Positions 49,046 through 58,449 of a stretch of DNA of 64,000 nt are shown here, one piece after another. The position numbers and the translations under genes were made by a program. The notes beneath the pieces were generated by a model that was not told where the DNA came from, made no database searches, and saw only the letters and a program-made list of their open reading frames with translations. The stretch's first letter is position 1. Every line of letters starts with the position of its first letter. The stretch lies in NCBI RefSeq assembly GCF_009828015.1, contig NZ_WTYG01000001.1:620001-684000 (forward strand), read 5' to 3'. This DNA is from Qipengyuania citrea (GTDB lineage: Bacteria; Pseudomonadota; Alphaproteobacteria; Sphingomonadales; Sphingomonadaceae).

Positions 49046-49729
49046 CTAAACCTGCCAGTCGACCGGGGCGCGGCCATGCTCTGTCAGGAATGCGTTCGCG
49101 CGGCTGAAGGGGCGCGAACCGAAGAACCCGCGATAGGCCGAGAGCGGGCTGGGATGCGGGCTTTCGATCACGCAGTGCTGCCCGGCACGCAGTCCTGCGA
49201 TGCGTTTCGCCTTGGCCTGCGCATGGCTCCCCCAGAGGATGAACACGCTGGGCTCCGCGCGCGCCGCCACTGCAGCGACGCAGGCGTCGGTGACCGTTTC
49301 CCAGCCGCGCCCGGCATGGCTGGCGGCCTTGCCGCCTTCGACCGTCAGCGTATTGTTGAGCAGCAGCACGCCGCGGCGCGCCCAGGCGCTCAGATCGCCA
49401 TGCGCGGGGCGCGCGATGCCCAGATCGGCTTCCAGCTCCTTATAGATGTTCGCCAGGCTCGGCGGGACCTTCACGCCTTCGGGAACCGCAAAGGACAGCC
49501 CCATCGCCTGCCCCGGCCCGTGGTAGGGGTCCTGCCCCAGGATCACCACCTTGACGCTGTCGAGCGGGGTGAGCTCGAGCGCCTTCAGCCGGCACCCCTG
49601 CGGCGGATAGACCGGCTTGCCCGTAGCTTCCTCGGCCACCAGGAAACCGCCCAGCCGCCGGACCTCGGGCGCCGCGAGCGCGGGTTCGAGTACGGGCCGC
49701 CAGCTTTCGGGGATCGCATCGCTTGCCAT
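49046..49729 (-). CDS. ung: Uracil-DNA glycosylase
   Basis: A 227-residue family 1 UDG that excises uracil from DNA. It carries the water-activating motif GQDPYHGPGQAMGLSF (Asp) and the C-terminal HPSPLSAYRGFFG (His), plus LLLNNTLTVE and FILWGSHAQ. Both catalytic regions and length are standard. ATG 49729 is chosen; upstream in-frame sequence lacks UDG similarity. It is divergent from rnd with 80 bases between starts. Confidence 0.96.
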   Translation of the reverse strand: MASDAIPESWRPVLEPALAAPEVRRLGGFLVAEEATGKPVYPPQGCRLKALELTPLDSVKVVILGQDPYHGPGQAMGLSFAVPEGVKVPPSLANIYKELEADLGIARPAHGDLSAWARRGVLLLNNTLTVEGGKAASHAGRGWETVTDACVAAVAARAEPSVFILWGSHAQAKAKRIAGLRAGQHCVIESPHPSPLSAYRGFFGSRPFSRANAFLTEHGRAPVDWQV

Positions 49730-49809
49730 GGCAGCAGGAGTAGGCCGCTGCGCAGGCGCGCGCCAGCACCCCCTTCCCAGCAATCCCCGATGCGCCTAAG
49801 GCCTCGGCC

Positions 49810-50427
49810 ATGGCAGTGCATTTCCACGAAGAAGACCTCCCCGCAGGCGTCCTCGCCGATGGCCCCGTGGCCGTCGATACCGAAACCATGGGTCTCGTCA
49901 CGATCCGCGACCGGCTGTGCGTCGTCCAGATCAGCGACGGCAAGGGCGACGAGCACCTTGTCCGCTTTGCGCCCGACAGCGATTACGATGCGCCCAATCT
50001 CAAGGCGGTGCTGGCCGATCCCGCACGGCTCAAGCTGTTCCATTTCGCGCGCTTCGACCTCGCCGCGATCGAATATTACCTCGGGGTGGAAGCGACGCCC
50101 TGCTATTGCACCAAAATCGCCAGCAAGCTGGTCCGCACCTATACCGATCGCCACGGGCTCAAGATGCTGGTCGAGGAACTGCTCGGCGAAAGCATTTCCA
50201 AGGCACAGCAGTCGAGCGACTGGGGCGGCCCCGACCTCAACGACGCGCAGCGCGACTATGCCGCGAGCGACGTGCGCTACCTGCACCGCATGAAGGAAGA
50301 GCTGGACCGCCGGCTGGCGCGCGAAGGCCGCACCGAAATGGCGCAGGCCTGTTTCGATTTTCTCCCCACCCGCGCGCGGCTCGATGTCGCCGGCTGGGCG
50401 GATCACGATATTTTCAGCCACATGTAA
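49810..50427 (+). CDS. rnd: Ribonuclease D-type 3'-5' exonuclease
   Basis: A 205-residue DEDDy exonuclease. Motifs are VDTETMGL, LKLFHFARFDLAAIEYYLG and YAASDVRYLHRMKEEL. It lacks the HRDC domains of full RNase D (about 375 residues), a short form common in alphaproteobacteria. It would trim structured RNA 3' ends. LptC follows 24 bases downstream in the same direction, the usual alphaproteobacterial order. Confidence 0.92.
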   Translation: MAVHFHEEDLPAGVLADGPVAVDTETMGLVTIRDRLCVVQISDGKGDEHLVRFAPDSDYDAPNLKAVLADPARLKLFHFARFDLAAIEYYLGVEATPCYCTKIASKLVRTYTDRHGLKMLVEELLGESISKAQQSSDWGGPDLNDAQRDYAASDVRYLHRMKEELDRRLAREGRTEMAQACFDFLPTRARLDVAGWADHDIFSHM

Positions 50428-50451
50428 GGATCACGCGGGTAGGCGGGACAC

Positions 50452-51120
50452 ATGGCATTGCGGCAGCGCAGGATCGAAACCCAGGAGGCGAAGGAGCGCC
50501 GCGGCGAACGCCGCCTCTGGGCCGAGCCCGGCGGCTCGCACGACCGGCTGGTCGCCGTGCTGGCCCGCGTGTTGCCGATGGGCGTCGGCGTACTCGCCGC
50601 ACTGATGGTGATCACCCCGCTCAGCCCGCGCGGCGAGATCAGCTTCCTGCTCGACCGGAACAAGGTCGCGGTGATCGAGGACCGGCTGCGCGTCGATAAC
50701 GCGCTTTACCGCGGCGCCGACAACCAGGGCCGGCCCTTTTCGCTGACTGCCGGCGAAGCGGTCCAGCGCTCGAGCGCGGAGGGTATCGTCAGGATGAACG
50801 ATCTCGTCGCGCGGTTGCTGCTCGAGGAAGGTCCCGCGCGCCTGAGCGCGCAGGCCGGGCTCTATGATATCGACGAAGACACCGTGGCGGTGACCGGGCC
50901 GATGCGGATGATCGCGGCGGATGGCTACCGCATGATGGCGCGCGATGTCTCGGTCGATCTCGAAACCAAGCAACTCGTCGGTGCGGGGGGCGTCGAAGGC
51001 GCGATTCCCGCCGGGACGTTCAGCGCCGATCGCTTGACCGCCGATCTGTCGGCGCGCACCGTTACCCTGACGGGCAATGCGCGGCTGCGCATGGAGCCCG
51101 GCAAGCTGAGGATGCCCTGA
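50452..51120 (+). CDS. lptC: LPS export protein LptC
   Basis: A 222-residue single-spanning inner-membrane protein. The N-terminus is cytoplasmic and Arg/Glu-rich (residues 1-30), a helix lies near 38-56 (VLPMGVGVLAALMVITPL), then a periplasmic beta-jellyroll with ALYRGADNQGRPFSLTAGEAV and the LSAQAGLYDIDE strands. It passes LPS from LptBFG to LptA. Its stop overlaps the lptA start by one base. Confidence 0.91.
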   Translation: MALRQRRIETQEAKERRGERRLWAEPGGSHDRLVAVLARVLPMGVGVLAALMVITPLSPRGEISFLLDRNKVAVIEDRLRVDNALYRGADNQGRPFSLTAGEAVQRSSAEGIVRMNDLVARLLLEEGPARLSAQAGLYDIDEDTVAVTGPMRMIAADGYRMMARDVSVDLETKQLVGAGGVEGAIPAGTFSADRLTADLSARTVTLTGNARLRMEPGKLRMP

Positions 51121-51668
51121 TGAAGCCCCTGCTCTCCACCATCGCCCGCTGGGGCATCGGATCGTTTGCCGTCACCGCCGCAGGTTTCGCCGGCATCCAG
51201 CTGTCGGCGCAGGCGATCGCCTCGCACAATTCGAACGCGCCGGTTTCCTATGCCGCCGACCGGATCGAATTGCAGGACCGGGAAAACCGCGTCGTCCTGT
51301 CGGGCAATGTCCAGATCACGCAGGCCGGGCTCGGCTTGTCCGCAGCGCGCACGATCGTCAGCTACTCGGACGCGGGCAGCCTCAGCATCCAGCGGATCAT
51401 GGCGACCGGCGGGGTGACCGTATCGCGCGGCAACGAACGCGCGCGCGGCGATACCGCGGTCTACGACTTCAACCGCCGGATCATCACCATGGCCGGCAAT
51501 GTCCGGCTCAACCGCGGGGACGATACGCTCAACGGGGGACGGCTGGTGATCGATCTGGCCTCCGGCGTGTCAAGCGTCGACGGCCGCGCCAGCGGCTCGT
51601 CCTCGGTTACGGGCGAAGGCCAGTCGGGCGGCCGCGTAACCGGGAGCTTCTCGGTCCCCGAGAACTGA
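51120..51668 (+). CDS. lptA: LPS transport periplasmic protein LptA (OstA)
   Basis: A 182-residue periplasmic bridge protein for LPS. A signal anchor (ITARWGIGSFAVTAAG-like helix in residues 8-30) precedes repeated strands SYAADRIELQDRENRVVLSG, VQITQAGLGLSAARTIV and GNVRLNRGDDTLNGGRLVIDL typical of OstA. It is translationally coupled to lptC. LptB, usually next, is absent: the convergent holA gene ends 16 bases downstream. Confidence 0.92.
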   Translation: MKPLLSTIARWGIGSFAVTAAGFAGIQLSAQAIASHNSNAPVSYAADRIELQDRENRVVLSGNVQITQAGLGLSAARTIVSYSDAGSLSIQRIMATGGVTVSRGNERARGDTAVYDFNRRIITMAGNVRLNRGDDTLNGGRLVIDLASGVSSVDGRASGSSSVTGEGQSGGRVTGSFSVPEN

Positions 51669-51684
51669 GCCGGCTGCGGCGCGC

Positions 51685-52731
51685 CTAGCGCGCCCGTGCC
51701 CCGGCAACGCGGGCGATATCGGCGAGACCCTGCGCCAGCAGCAATTCGGCAGCCTGGCTGTTGGTCAGCAATTCACGGTGCAGCGTCACCAGCCGCTGGG
51801 TCAGCCGGCCCAGCTTGTCGCCGTGCCGCCACAGCGCCAGCTGCTGACCGATGTCGCGCTTTTCCTTGAAGAATATCCCCAGCCGCGCTTCCTCGCCGCG
51901 GTCGAGATCGCCGAAGGACCGCGGGCCCAGCGCGGCGGCGATGCGCGCGAGCTGCGCCGCCCGGCGTTCGAATGCCAGGAGCACGCCGACAGGGTTGAGC
52001 CCGAGCTGCTTCATCCGCGCCAGTTCGGTGCCTACCTTGGCCGCCTGTCCGCCCATCACCGCATTGACCAGCGGGGTGAAGCCATCGTCCTCGCTCGCCG
52101 CGCCGATCGCATCGAGGTCTTCCGCGGTCGCGCTCTGCGGGCTTTGCGCGGTGGCATCGAGATAGAGCGCCAACTTCTCGATCTCGCTCTTCGCCAGCCG
52201 CACGTCGAGATTGGCCGCGCGTGCAATCCGTTCGGCCAGGTCGCCGCCCAGTCGCACCCCCGCCCCGTCGGCAAGGCCGCGCACGCTGCGGGTGACCGAT
52301 TGCAGGTCGGGTGGATAGAACATCGCCACCAGCGCATCCTTGCGCTTTTCGAGCAGCTTGGCGGAGCGCGACTTGTCGGTGGCCGAGGTGGCCACCACGA
52401 TGACCGGGCAGGCCTCGCCGCCGCCCGCTTCGCTGGTTTCGACCAACACCTTGAGCGCTTCATGCGCCTCGTCGCCGTTGGCCCGCACCCAGATATGCCG
52501 CTGGTCGCCGAACAGCGAATTGGTCCGGGCCTCGTCGCCCAGCCGCGCGGGATCGCTGCGCAGTTCGGCACCCGACATTTCGACGCGTTCGCCCGGTTCG
52601 GGCAGCCAGGTCACGAGGTCGTTGGCCGCCGCACTGGCACCTGCTTCGTCCTGCCCGCAGAAAAAGAAAATGCCGCAGCCCTGTGCGGCGCTGCGTCCCT
52701 TGGCCGCGAAATCGCGGTTGCTGAGCTTCAC
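51685..52731 (-). CDS. holA: DNA polymerase III subunit delta
   Basis: A 348-residue clamp-loader subunit that opens the sliding clamp. The N-terminal half has the typical FFFCGQDEAGASAAAND and EMSGAELRSDPARLGDEA pattern. The C-terminal half has TPLVNAVMGGQAAKVGTELARM and LLAFERRAAQLARI. No complete Walker A is expected for delta. Its start overlaps the lptE stop by four bases (leuS-lptE-holA is a common alphaproteobacterial order). Confidence 0.93.
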   Translation of the reverse strand: MKLSNRDFAAKGRSAAQGCGIFFFCGQDEAGASAAANDLVTWLPEPGERVEMSGAELRSDPARLGDEARTNSLFGDQRHIWVRANGDEAHEALKVLVETSEAGGGEACPVIVVATSATDKSRSAKLLEKRKDALVAMFYPPDLQSVTRSVRGLADGAGVRLGGDLAERIARAANLDVRLAKSEIEKLALYLDATAQSPQSATAEDLDAIGAASEDDGFTPLVNAVMGGQAAKVGTELARMKQLGLNPVGVLLAFERRAAQLARIAAALGPRSFGDLDRGEEARLGIFFKEKRDIGQQLALWRHGDKLGRLTQRLVTLHRELLTNSQAAELLLAQGLADIARVAGARAR

Positions 52732-53228
52732 TGTGCCGCGTCGCCCTGCCGCCGCAAGGCCAGCGCGATCCGCGTCACCATCCGCTGCGCAAGATCCTGC
52801 GACAGGTTCTGCAGCGCGGTCTGTTCAGCGGCAATAACCGCATATTCGCTCGACACCACGTCGATCCCGGCATCCGAGCCATCGGTCGCGTCGAGCAGGA
52901 TCTCGCCAGTGGCGAGGTCGACCAGCTGATAGCGCGCCCGCAGCGTCCGCCGTTCGCGGCTGATCGTATCGTCGCGCAGCACGGCGAGCCCTTCGAGCTG
53001 GTCGTCGAGCCGGACATCGATCCGGTATTGCGGGCTGACCATGCCCGCTGCGCCGAAGCGTTCCTCGAGCGCGCTGCGCACCAGCCAGCCGGCCCGCCCT
53101 TCGATCGGCGCGACCTCGATCGCGGCCATGGATTGCGCGACCGCGCCGCTGCCGCCACCAGCATACATGGGCGACAGACCGCAGGCCGAGAGCGTGCAAA
53201 GGGAGAGGCAGGCGAAAACGATGCGCAT
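52728..53228 (-). CDS. lptE: LPS-assembly lipoprotein LptE
   Basis: A 166-residue outer-membrane lipoprotein with lipobox CTLSAC (Cys16), then GLSPMYAGGGS typical of alphaproteobacterial LptE. It plugs LptD and delivers LPS to the surface. Its start shares one base with the leuS stop, and its end overlaps holA by four bases, so three genes are co-translated. It lies 1 kb from lptA, convergent. Confidence 0.9.
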   Translation of the reverse strand: MRIVFACLSLCTLSACGLSPMYAGGGSGAVAQSMAAIEVAPIEGRAGWLVRSALEERFGAAGMVSPQYRIDVRLDDQLEGLAVLRDDTISRERRTLRARYQLVDLATGEILLDATDGSDAGIDVVSSEYAVIAAEQTALQNLSQDLAQRMVTRIALALRRQGDAAQ

Positions 53229-55744
53229 CAGGTGACGATATTCACCAATCTGTCAGGCACCACAATGACCTTGCGGATTTCCGCCCCGTCGAGCGAGCGC
53301 TGCACCTTTTCCGAGGCCAGCGCCATTGCTTCGAGATCTGCCTTCGAAGCGCCCTTGGGCGCGGTCAGCGTGTCGCGCAGCTTGCCCTTGTGCTGGACCG
53401 CGATGGTGACCTCGTCCTCGACCAGCAGCGCGGGATCGACTGCGGGCCAGGCGGCATCGGCCACCAGGCCATCGGCGCCCAGCGACGCCCAGGCTTCCTC
53501 GGCCAGATGCGGCATCATCGGCGCGACCAGTTGCACCAGCGTGCGGATCGCGGCCGACCGGCTGGCCGAAGGCTGCGCCTTTTCGACCGCTCCGGTCAGT
53601 TCGTAGATCCGCGCCACCGCCTTGTTGAAACCCAGCGATTCGATGTCCTCGGCGACCGCGGCGACCGTCTGGTGCATCTTGCGCAGCAGCGGCTTGTCCT
53701 CGCCTTCGGCTCCGGCGTCATGGGCGGCGAACAAGCGCCACAGGCGATGCACGAAACGGCTGCAGCCCTCGATCCCGGCTTCGGACCACGGCAGGTCGCG
53801 TTCGGGGGGGCTGTCGGACAGCATGAACCAGCGCACCGCGTCGGCGCCATAGGTGTCGACGATGGTGTCGGGGTCGACCACGTTCTTCTTCGACTTGGAC
53901 ATCTTGATGACGCGGCCGATCTCGACTTCGCCGCCGTCCGCCTTGAGCAGCGCGCGTTCGGCTTCGCGGCTGATCTCGTCCGGCGCGAAGTAGAGCGTCT
54001 TGCTCCCGTCCTTGCGGCTGTAGGTCTCATGCGTGACCATGCCCTGCGTGAACAGCGAGGCGAAGGGTTCGGTCACGTCGATCTGGCCCATATGCGCCAG
54101 TGCGCGGGTCCAGAACCGGGCGTAGAGCAGGTGCAGGATCGCGTGTTCGATCCCGCCGATATACTGTTCGACCGGCAGCCACTTGGCGATCTCGTCCCTG
54201 TCGAACGGCTTGTCGGCAGGCTGGCTGGCGAAGCGCAGGAAATACCACGAACTGTCGACGAAAGTGTCGAGCGTGTCGGTCTCGCGTTCCGCCTTCCCGC
54301 CGCATTTGGGGCAATCGACATGTTTCCAAGTGGGATGGCGCAACAGCGGATTGCCCGGAGTCCGGAAATCGACATCCTCGGGCAGCGTGATCGGCAGGCT
54401 GTCCTTGGGCGCGGGGACCACGCCGCATTTCTCGCAATGGATGAAGGGGATCGGCGTGCCCCAGTACCGCTGGCGCGACACACCCCAGTCGCGCAGCCGC
54501 CACACGGTCTTGCCGCTGCCGCGTCCCTGTTCTTCGATGCGCGCGATGATTGCGCGCTTGGCGTCCTCGATTTCCATCCCGTCAAGAAAGTCCGAATTGA
54601 CCAGCACGCCCTCCCCCGCCTCGGCCTCGCCGTCGAAGGGCTTGTTCGCCTGATCGGCGCTGGGCGCGACGACCCGGGGGATCGGCAGGCCGTATTTGGT
54701 CGCGAATTCGAAATCGCGCTGGTCGTGGCCCGGTACCGCCATGATCGCGCCGGTGCCGTAATCCATCAGCACGAAGTTCGCGATATAGACGGGTAGGTCT
54801 GCGCCGGTGAACGGGTGCTTGGCGCTGATCCCGGTATCGAAACCCAGCTTCTCGGCGGTTTCGAGTTCGGCCGCCGTGGTGCCGCCCTTCTTGCATTCGG
54901 CAATGAAGGCGCGGGCCTCGTCGCTGTCGATCGCTTGCGCGACCGGATGGTCGGCGGCAACTGCGACGAAACTCGCGCCGAAGATGGTGTCGGGCCGCGT
55001 GGTATAGACCGGCAGCGTGTCGCCATTCGACAGGTCGAAGCTGAATTCGAGCCCCTTGGACTTGCCGATCCAGTTTTCCTGCATCAGCCGGACCTTGTCG
55101 GGCCAGTTCTCGAGGCCGCCGAGCCCTTCGAGCAGCTCTTCGGCGAAATCGGTGATCTTGAGGAACCACTGATTCAGCTTGCGCTTCTCGACCTCGGCGC
55201 CGCTGCGCCAGCCCTTGCCGTCGATCACCTGTTCATTGGCGAGCACGGTCATGTCGACCGGGTCCCAATTGACCTCGCTTTCCTTGCGATAGACGAGGCC
55301 CGCCTCGTAGAGATCGATGAACAGCGCCTGCTCGTGCCCGTAGTAATCGGGTTCGCAGGTCGCCAGCTCGCGCGACCAGTCGAGCGCGAAGCCGAGGCGC
55401 TTCAGCTGCGCCTTCATGTGTTCGATATTGTCGCGGGTCCAGCCGCCCGGGTGGACGCCCTTTTCCATCGCCGCATTTTCGGCGGGCATGCCGAAGGCGT
55501 CCCAGCCCATCGGATGCAGCACTTCGTGCCCCACCGCCTTCTTGTAGCGCGCCAGCACGTCGCCCATCGTGTAATTGCGCACATGGCCGATATGGATGCG
55601 CCCCGAAGGATAGGGGAACATCTCGAGCACGTAGCTCTTGGGCTTGGGGGAAGCGCTATCCGCGCGGAAGGTCTGCGCCTGTTCCCACGCGCTTTGCCAG
55701 CGCGCATCGGCGCGGGCGGGATCGAAACGGGTTTCGCTGCTCAT
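53228..55744 (-). CDS. leuS: Leucyl-tRNA synthetase
   Basis: An 838-residue class I synthetase charging tRNA-Leu. The HIGH-type motif is [18 protein letters not shown]; the CP1 editing domain contains [30 protein letters not shown] is the KMSKS loop. A zinc module is CEKCGVVP with CPKCGGKA. The length is slightly under E. coli but normal. It is downstream of a DUF3576 lipoprotein and overlaps lptE by one base. Confidence 0.97.
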   Translation of the reverse strand: MSSETRFDPARADARWQSAWEQAQTFRADSASPKPKSYVLEMFPYPSGRIHIGHVRNYTMGDVLARYKKAVGHEVLHPMGWDAFGMPAENAAMEKGVHPGGWTRDNIEHMKAQLKRLGFALDWSRELATCEPDYYGHEQALFIDLYEAGLVYRKESEVNWDPVDMTVLANEQVIDGKGWRSGAEVEKRKLNQWFLKITDFAEELLEGLGGLENWPDKVRLMQENWIGKSKGLEFSFDLSNGDTLPVYTTRPDTIFGASFVAVAADHPVAQAIDSDEARAFIAECKKGGTTAAELETAEKLGFDTGISAKHPFTGADLPVYIANFVLMDYGTGAIMAVPGHDQRDFEFATKYGLPIPRVVAPSADQANKPFDGEAEAGEGVLVNSDFLDGMEIEDAKRAIIARIEEQGRGSGKTVWRLRDWGVSRQRYWGTPIPFIHCEKCGVVPAPKDSLPITLPEDVDFRTPGNPLLRHPTWKHVDCPKCGGKAERETDTLDTFVDSSWYFLRFASQPADKPFDRDEIAKWLPVEQYIGGIEHAILHLLYARFWTRALAHMGQIDVTEPFASLFTQGMVTHETYSRKDGSKTLYFAPDEISREAERALLKADGGEVEIGRVIKMSKSKKNVVDPDTIVDTYGADAVRWFMLSDSPPERDLPWSEAGIEGCSRFVHRLWRLFAAHDAGAEGEDKPLLRKMHQTVAAVAEDIESLGFNKAVARIYELTGAVEKAQPSASRSAAIRTLVQLVAPMMPHLAEEAWASLGADGLVADAAWPAVDPALLVEDEVTIAVQHKGKLRDTLTAPKGASKADLEAMALASEKVQRSLDGAEIRKVIVVPDRLVNIVT

Positions 55745-55807
55745 GCGAGCGGCGTTTACGGATTTTGCGGGCTATGGGAAGGCGCTTTTCCGGTTGCGCC
55801 CCCGCGA

Positions 55808-56257
55808 TCAGCTGACCGCTTCGCGGCGCAGTTCGCGGGCCTTGGTCAGGATGATGTCTTCCAGCCGCTGGACGGTCGCCGCCTGGACCGGTGCGTCGAC
55901 CCAGCTGCCCGACTGGTTGACCTGACGGCTCGCCGCCACGCGCAGCGCGTCGGCGCGCAGGTCCGAATCGAGGATCGTCACCGTCACCTTGACCCGTTCG
56001 CCGGGGTTGCTGGGATTGGCGTACCAGTCGCTGACAATCACGCCGCCATTGCTGTCCGCCTGCAGCAGCGGGGCGAAGCTGAGCGCATCGAGCGCCGCGC
56101 GCCAGAGGTAGGAATTGACGCCGATCGTGGTGACCTGCGCCGCCGCCATGTCCGCCTGCGGCCGTTCACGCCCGCCGCCGCATGCCGCGAGGCCGACCGT
56201 GGCGGCAATCGCAACGGCAAAGGTTGCAGGGCGGCGAATGGTTGCAAAGGCGCTCAT
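55808..56257 (-). CDS. DUF3576-family lipoprotein
   Basis: A 149-residue lipoprotein. ATG 56257 gives a signal ending VGLAAC, then GGGRERPQ. The conserved core is VNSYLWRAALDALSFAPL and DPFGG-like turns ending VVSDWYANPSNPGERVKV, with TVQRLEDIILTKARELR at the end. The family is restricted to alphaproteobacteria and sits before leuS, as here; its function is unknown. A longer in-frame start exists but would spoil the signal peptide. Confidence 0.87.
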   Translation of the reverse strand: MSAFATIRRPATFAVAIAATVGLAACGGGRERPQADMAAAQVTTIGVNSYLWRAALDALSFAPLLQADSNGGVIVSDWYANPSNPGERVKVTVTILDSDLRADALRVAASRQVNQSGSWVDAPVQAATVQRLEDIILTKARELRREAVS

Positions 56258-56741
56258 GTCGATCCTTGGTATCACTGACGTTCCCGGCTCTATAAAGACT
56301 GCGCGCGCACGGGCAAGCGTTCGTCCCGCGCGGCACAATGCCCGTCTGGCCTCCATGCCACTGAATGCCGCCTGAATCCGCACGGCGGCATGCCGCGATC
56401 ATCGTATGCCGGGCGAGCAGGCCGCCGCTCCGCAGCGGCCGTGCATCGCGGGGCGTTCCAGAGCGCGGAGGGCATCGCCAATGCTGCTTGCGGCATTCGA
56501 TAAGTTACCGGGAAGAGCCGGAAAATTCCGCTGGCAGGCACTTTGCCACCACGCTTGTGGGCAAACCGCAACACCTTTTGCGAAACTGTCGCAGATGCTG
56601 TGGAAAAGCTGGCCATGGCACCGCCCGCTGGTACCATGGCCGGAGAACAGACAGGACTCGGCTGCGCTTGTGCAGAAATACAGGAACCGTTCAGCGGACC
56701 TGTGACTTGAAGTTCCTGAAGATGAAGGGTGCGGGTTCGCA
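56258..56741 (+). other. 484-base gene-free region with clustered hairpins
   Basis: No credible gene lies between the DUF3576 gene and the one at 56742. Successive inverted repeats are visible: TTTGCC/GGCAAA (56542-56565), TGCGA/TCGCA (56579-56593) and GGCCATGGCACC/GGTACCATGGCC (56611-56641, one mismatch). They could be a structured RNA leader of the downstream gene, or a small RNA. The beginning serves as promoter for DUF3576. No RNA family was recognised. Confidence 0.45.
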
Positions 56742-57497
56742 ATGGCACGTTCGGGTACAGATCAGGGCAAGACGCGGTTCGTTCCGGCAGCGCTTATTGC
56801 TGCCGGTCTGGCGCTGACCATTCCCGCCGCCGGTCTCGCTGTGGTGCAGGCCGACGGGGCCGAAGCCCTGCCCGAAACCGTATCCTACCTCCCCTTCACG
56901 CCCGCCAATTCGGATCCGCGGCTGGCCGCACGCGTCGCTGCCCTGATCGGCGAAGACGGGCTGCGCTTCACCCCTGCGAACAAGTCGGGGCTGGCGAAAG
57001 ACCGCACCGTCACCGTCGCGGTACGGGTGGACGATGCCACCGCGCGGGCCATGTCGGTGCGCACGGCAATCGATTCGGTGGGCAGCGCTGAACGCGTGCT
57101 CGCGATCAGCCCGACCAGCTACAATCTGGGCATCTCGCGCGGCTACCAGAGCTTCGCGCAGACCGCCAAGCCGGCCACCGTTTCGGTCGGCCTGCGTGAC
57201 ATGGGCATGCCCGATCTCGCCAATTTCGCGCCCGACAAGGGCGACAAGCCGGCAAAACCCGGGCGGTTCGATTCGCGGCTCGCGCTCGAGAAGCAGGACA
57301 ATGCCGGCCGTGCACCGCGCACGCTCGAAGGCATGGGCAACCAGAGTGTCGATCTCAGCACGTCCTACCGCGTGGTCGGTAATCTCAACGTGACCGCCGG
57401 CGTGCGCCTGTCCAAGGACAGCAACCGCCTCGCGCCGCTGACCGACGGGGTCGAAGACGACCAGGCCGTCTACGTCGGCACCCGCGTCAGCTTCTAG
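56742..57497 (+). CDS. Hypothetical envelope protein
   Basis: A 251-residue protein with one N-terminal hydrophobic segment (VPAALIAAGLALTIPAAGL, residues 14-32) that may be a signal or anchor. Later strands (VTVAVRVDDATARAMSVR, VDLSTSYRVVGNLNVTAGVR) and the final residues VYVGTRVSF, ending in Phe, are suggestive of a beta-structured, perhaps outer-membrane-associated protein. No catalytic motif was recognised. It is preceded by a hairpin-rich leader and AAGATGAAGG-type sequence near the ATG. Family similarity is not assigned. Confidence 0.75.
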   Translation: MARSGTDQGKTRFVPAALIAAGLALTIPAAGLAVVQADGAEALPETVSYLPFTPANSDPRLAARVAALIGEDGLRFTPANKSGLAKDRTVTVAVRVDDATARAMSVRTAIDSVGSAERVLAISPTSYNLGISRGYQSFAQTAKPATVSVGLRDMGMPDLANFAPDKGDKPAKPGRFDSRLALEKQDNAGRAPRTLEGMGNQSVDLSTSYRVVGNLNVTAGVRLSKDSNRLAPLTDGVEDDQAVYVGTRVSF

Positions 57498-57616
57498 GCT
57501 CCGCCCCATCCGGTAAATACGTCTGCACGCGCCCCCGCGCGCGGACAAAGCGCTTGGCGCGATCGGCTCCGCTCGCCTAGTCTGTGCGAACGCTACGGCA
57601 AGTTGGGGGGAATTCT

Positions 57617-58342
57617 ATGTCACGGGTGGCTATCGTAACCGGCGGCACGCGCGGGATCGGCCGCGCGATCTGCGAACGGCTGCGCGACGAGCGCGGTTTC
57701 ACCGTTATTGCCAATTACGCGGGCAACACCGACGCGGCGGCGCGGTTCACCGAGGAGACGGGTCTGCCCACCGCGCGCTTCGATGTCGGCGATCCCGACG
57801 CGGTCCACGAGGCCTGCGCCCGGATCGAACGGGAACACGGGCCGATCGACGTGGTCGTCAACAATGCCGGCATCACCCGCGACGGCACGCTGCTGAAAAT
57901 GAGCTATGACGATTGGGACGCGGTCATGCGCACCAATCTGGGCGGCTGCTTCAACACCGCCAAGGCCACTTTCGCGGGAATGAAGGAACGCGGCTGGGGC
58001 CGGATCGTCAACATCGGGTCGATCAACGGCCAGGCGGGACAATACGGCCAGGTCAATTACGCCGCCGCCAAAAGCGGGATCCACGGATTCACCAAGGCGC
58101 TGGCGCAGGAAGGCGCGCGCTTCGGGATCACGGTCAACGCCATTGCGCCGGGCTATATCGACACCGAAATGGTCGCCGCGGTGCCCGAGCCGGTGCTGGA
58201 AAAGATCGTCGCCAAGATCCCCGTCGGCCGGCTCGGCCGCGCCAGCGAGATCGCCCGCGGGGTAAGCTTCCTGTGCTCCGAACACGCCGAATTCGTCACC
58301 GGTTCGACGGTGAGCATCAACGGCGGACAGCACATGTATTGA
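57617..58342 (+). CDS. phaB: Acetoacetyl-CoA reductase
   Basis: A 241-residue NADPH-dependent SDR that reduces acetoacetyl-CoA to (R)-3-hydroxybutyryl-CoA for PHA. TGGTRGIG is the cofactor site, NNAGITRDGTLLKM the substrate-side motif, and SINGQAGQYGQVNYAAAKSG contains Ser, Tyr and Lys. GYIDTEMV closes as in PhaB. GGGGGG precedes the ATG by about five bases. A ribbon-helix-helix gene follows in the same direction; phaC and phaA are not adjacent. Confidence 0.9.
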   Translation: MSRVAIVTGGTRGIGRAICERLRDERGFTVIANYAGNTDAAARFTEETGLPTARFDVGDPDAVHEACARIEREHGPIDVVVNNAGITRDGTLLKMSYDDWDAVMRTNLGGCFNTAKATFAGMKERGWGRIVNIGSINGQAGQYGQVNYAAAKSGIHGFTKALAQEGARFGITVNAIAPGYIDTEMVAAVPEPVLEKIVAKIPVGRLGRASEIARGVSFLCSEHAEFVTGSTVSINGGQHMY

Positions 58343-58380
58343 TCGGGTGCGCCGAGGCGCCCCCGTCCCGCCGCGTCCCG

Positions 58381-58390
58381 GGAACGTTCC
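58381..58390. promoter_or_regulatory. Palindrome GGAACGTTCC between phaB and RHH gene
   Basis: A perfect ten-base palindrome lies 38 bases after phaB and 60 bases before the ribbon-helix-helix gene, within an extended near-symmetric stretch (CCCGGGAAC/GTTCCGGGG, one mismatch). It may be an operator or the base of a hairpin without a T tract. Confidence 0.35.
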
Positions 58391-58449
58391 GGGGCCTCTC
58401 GCGAAAAAAATCGTGGTGCGAGCGCTGCGGATATGTAGAGGGGGCGCCG

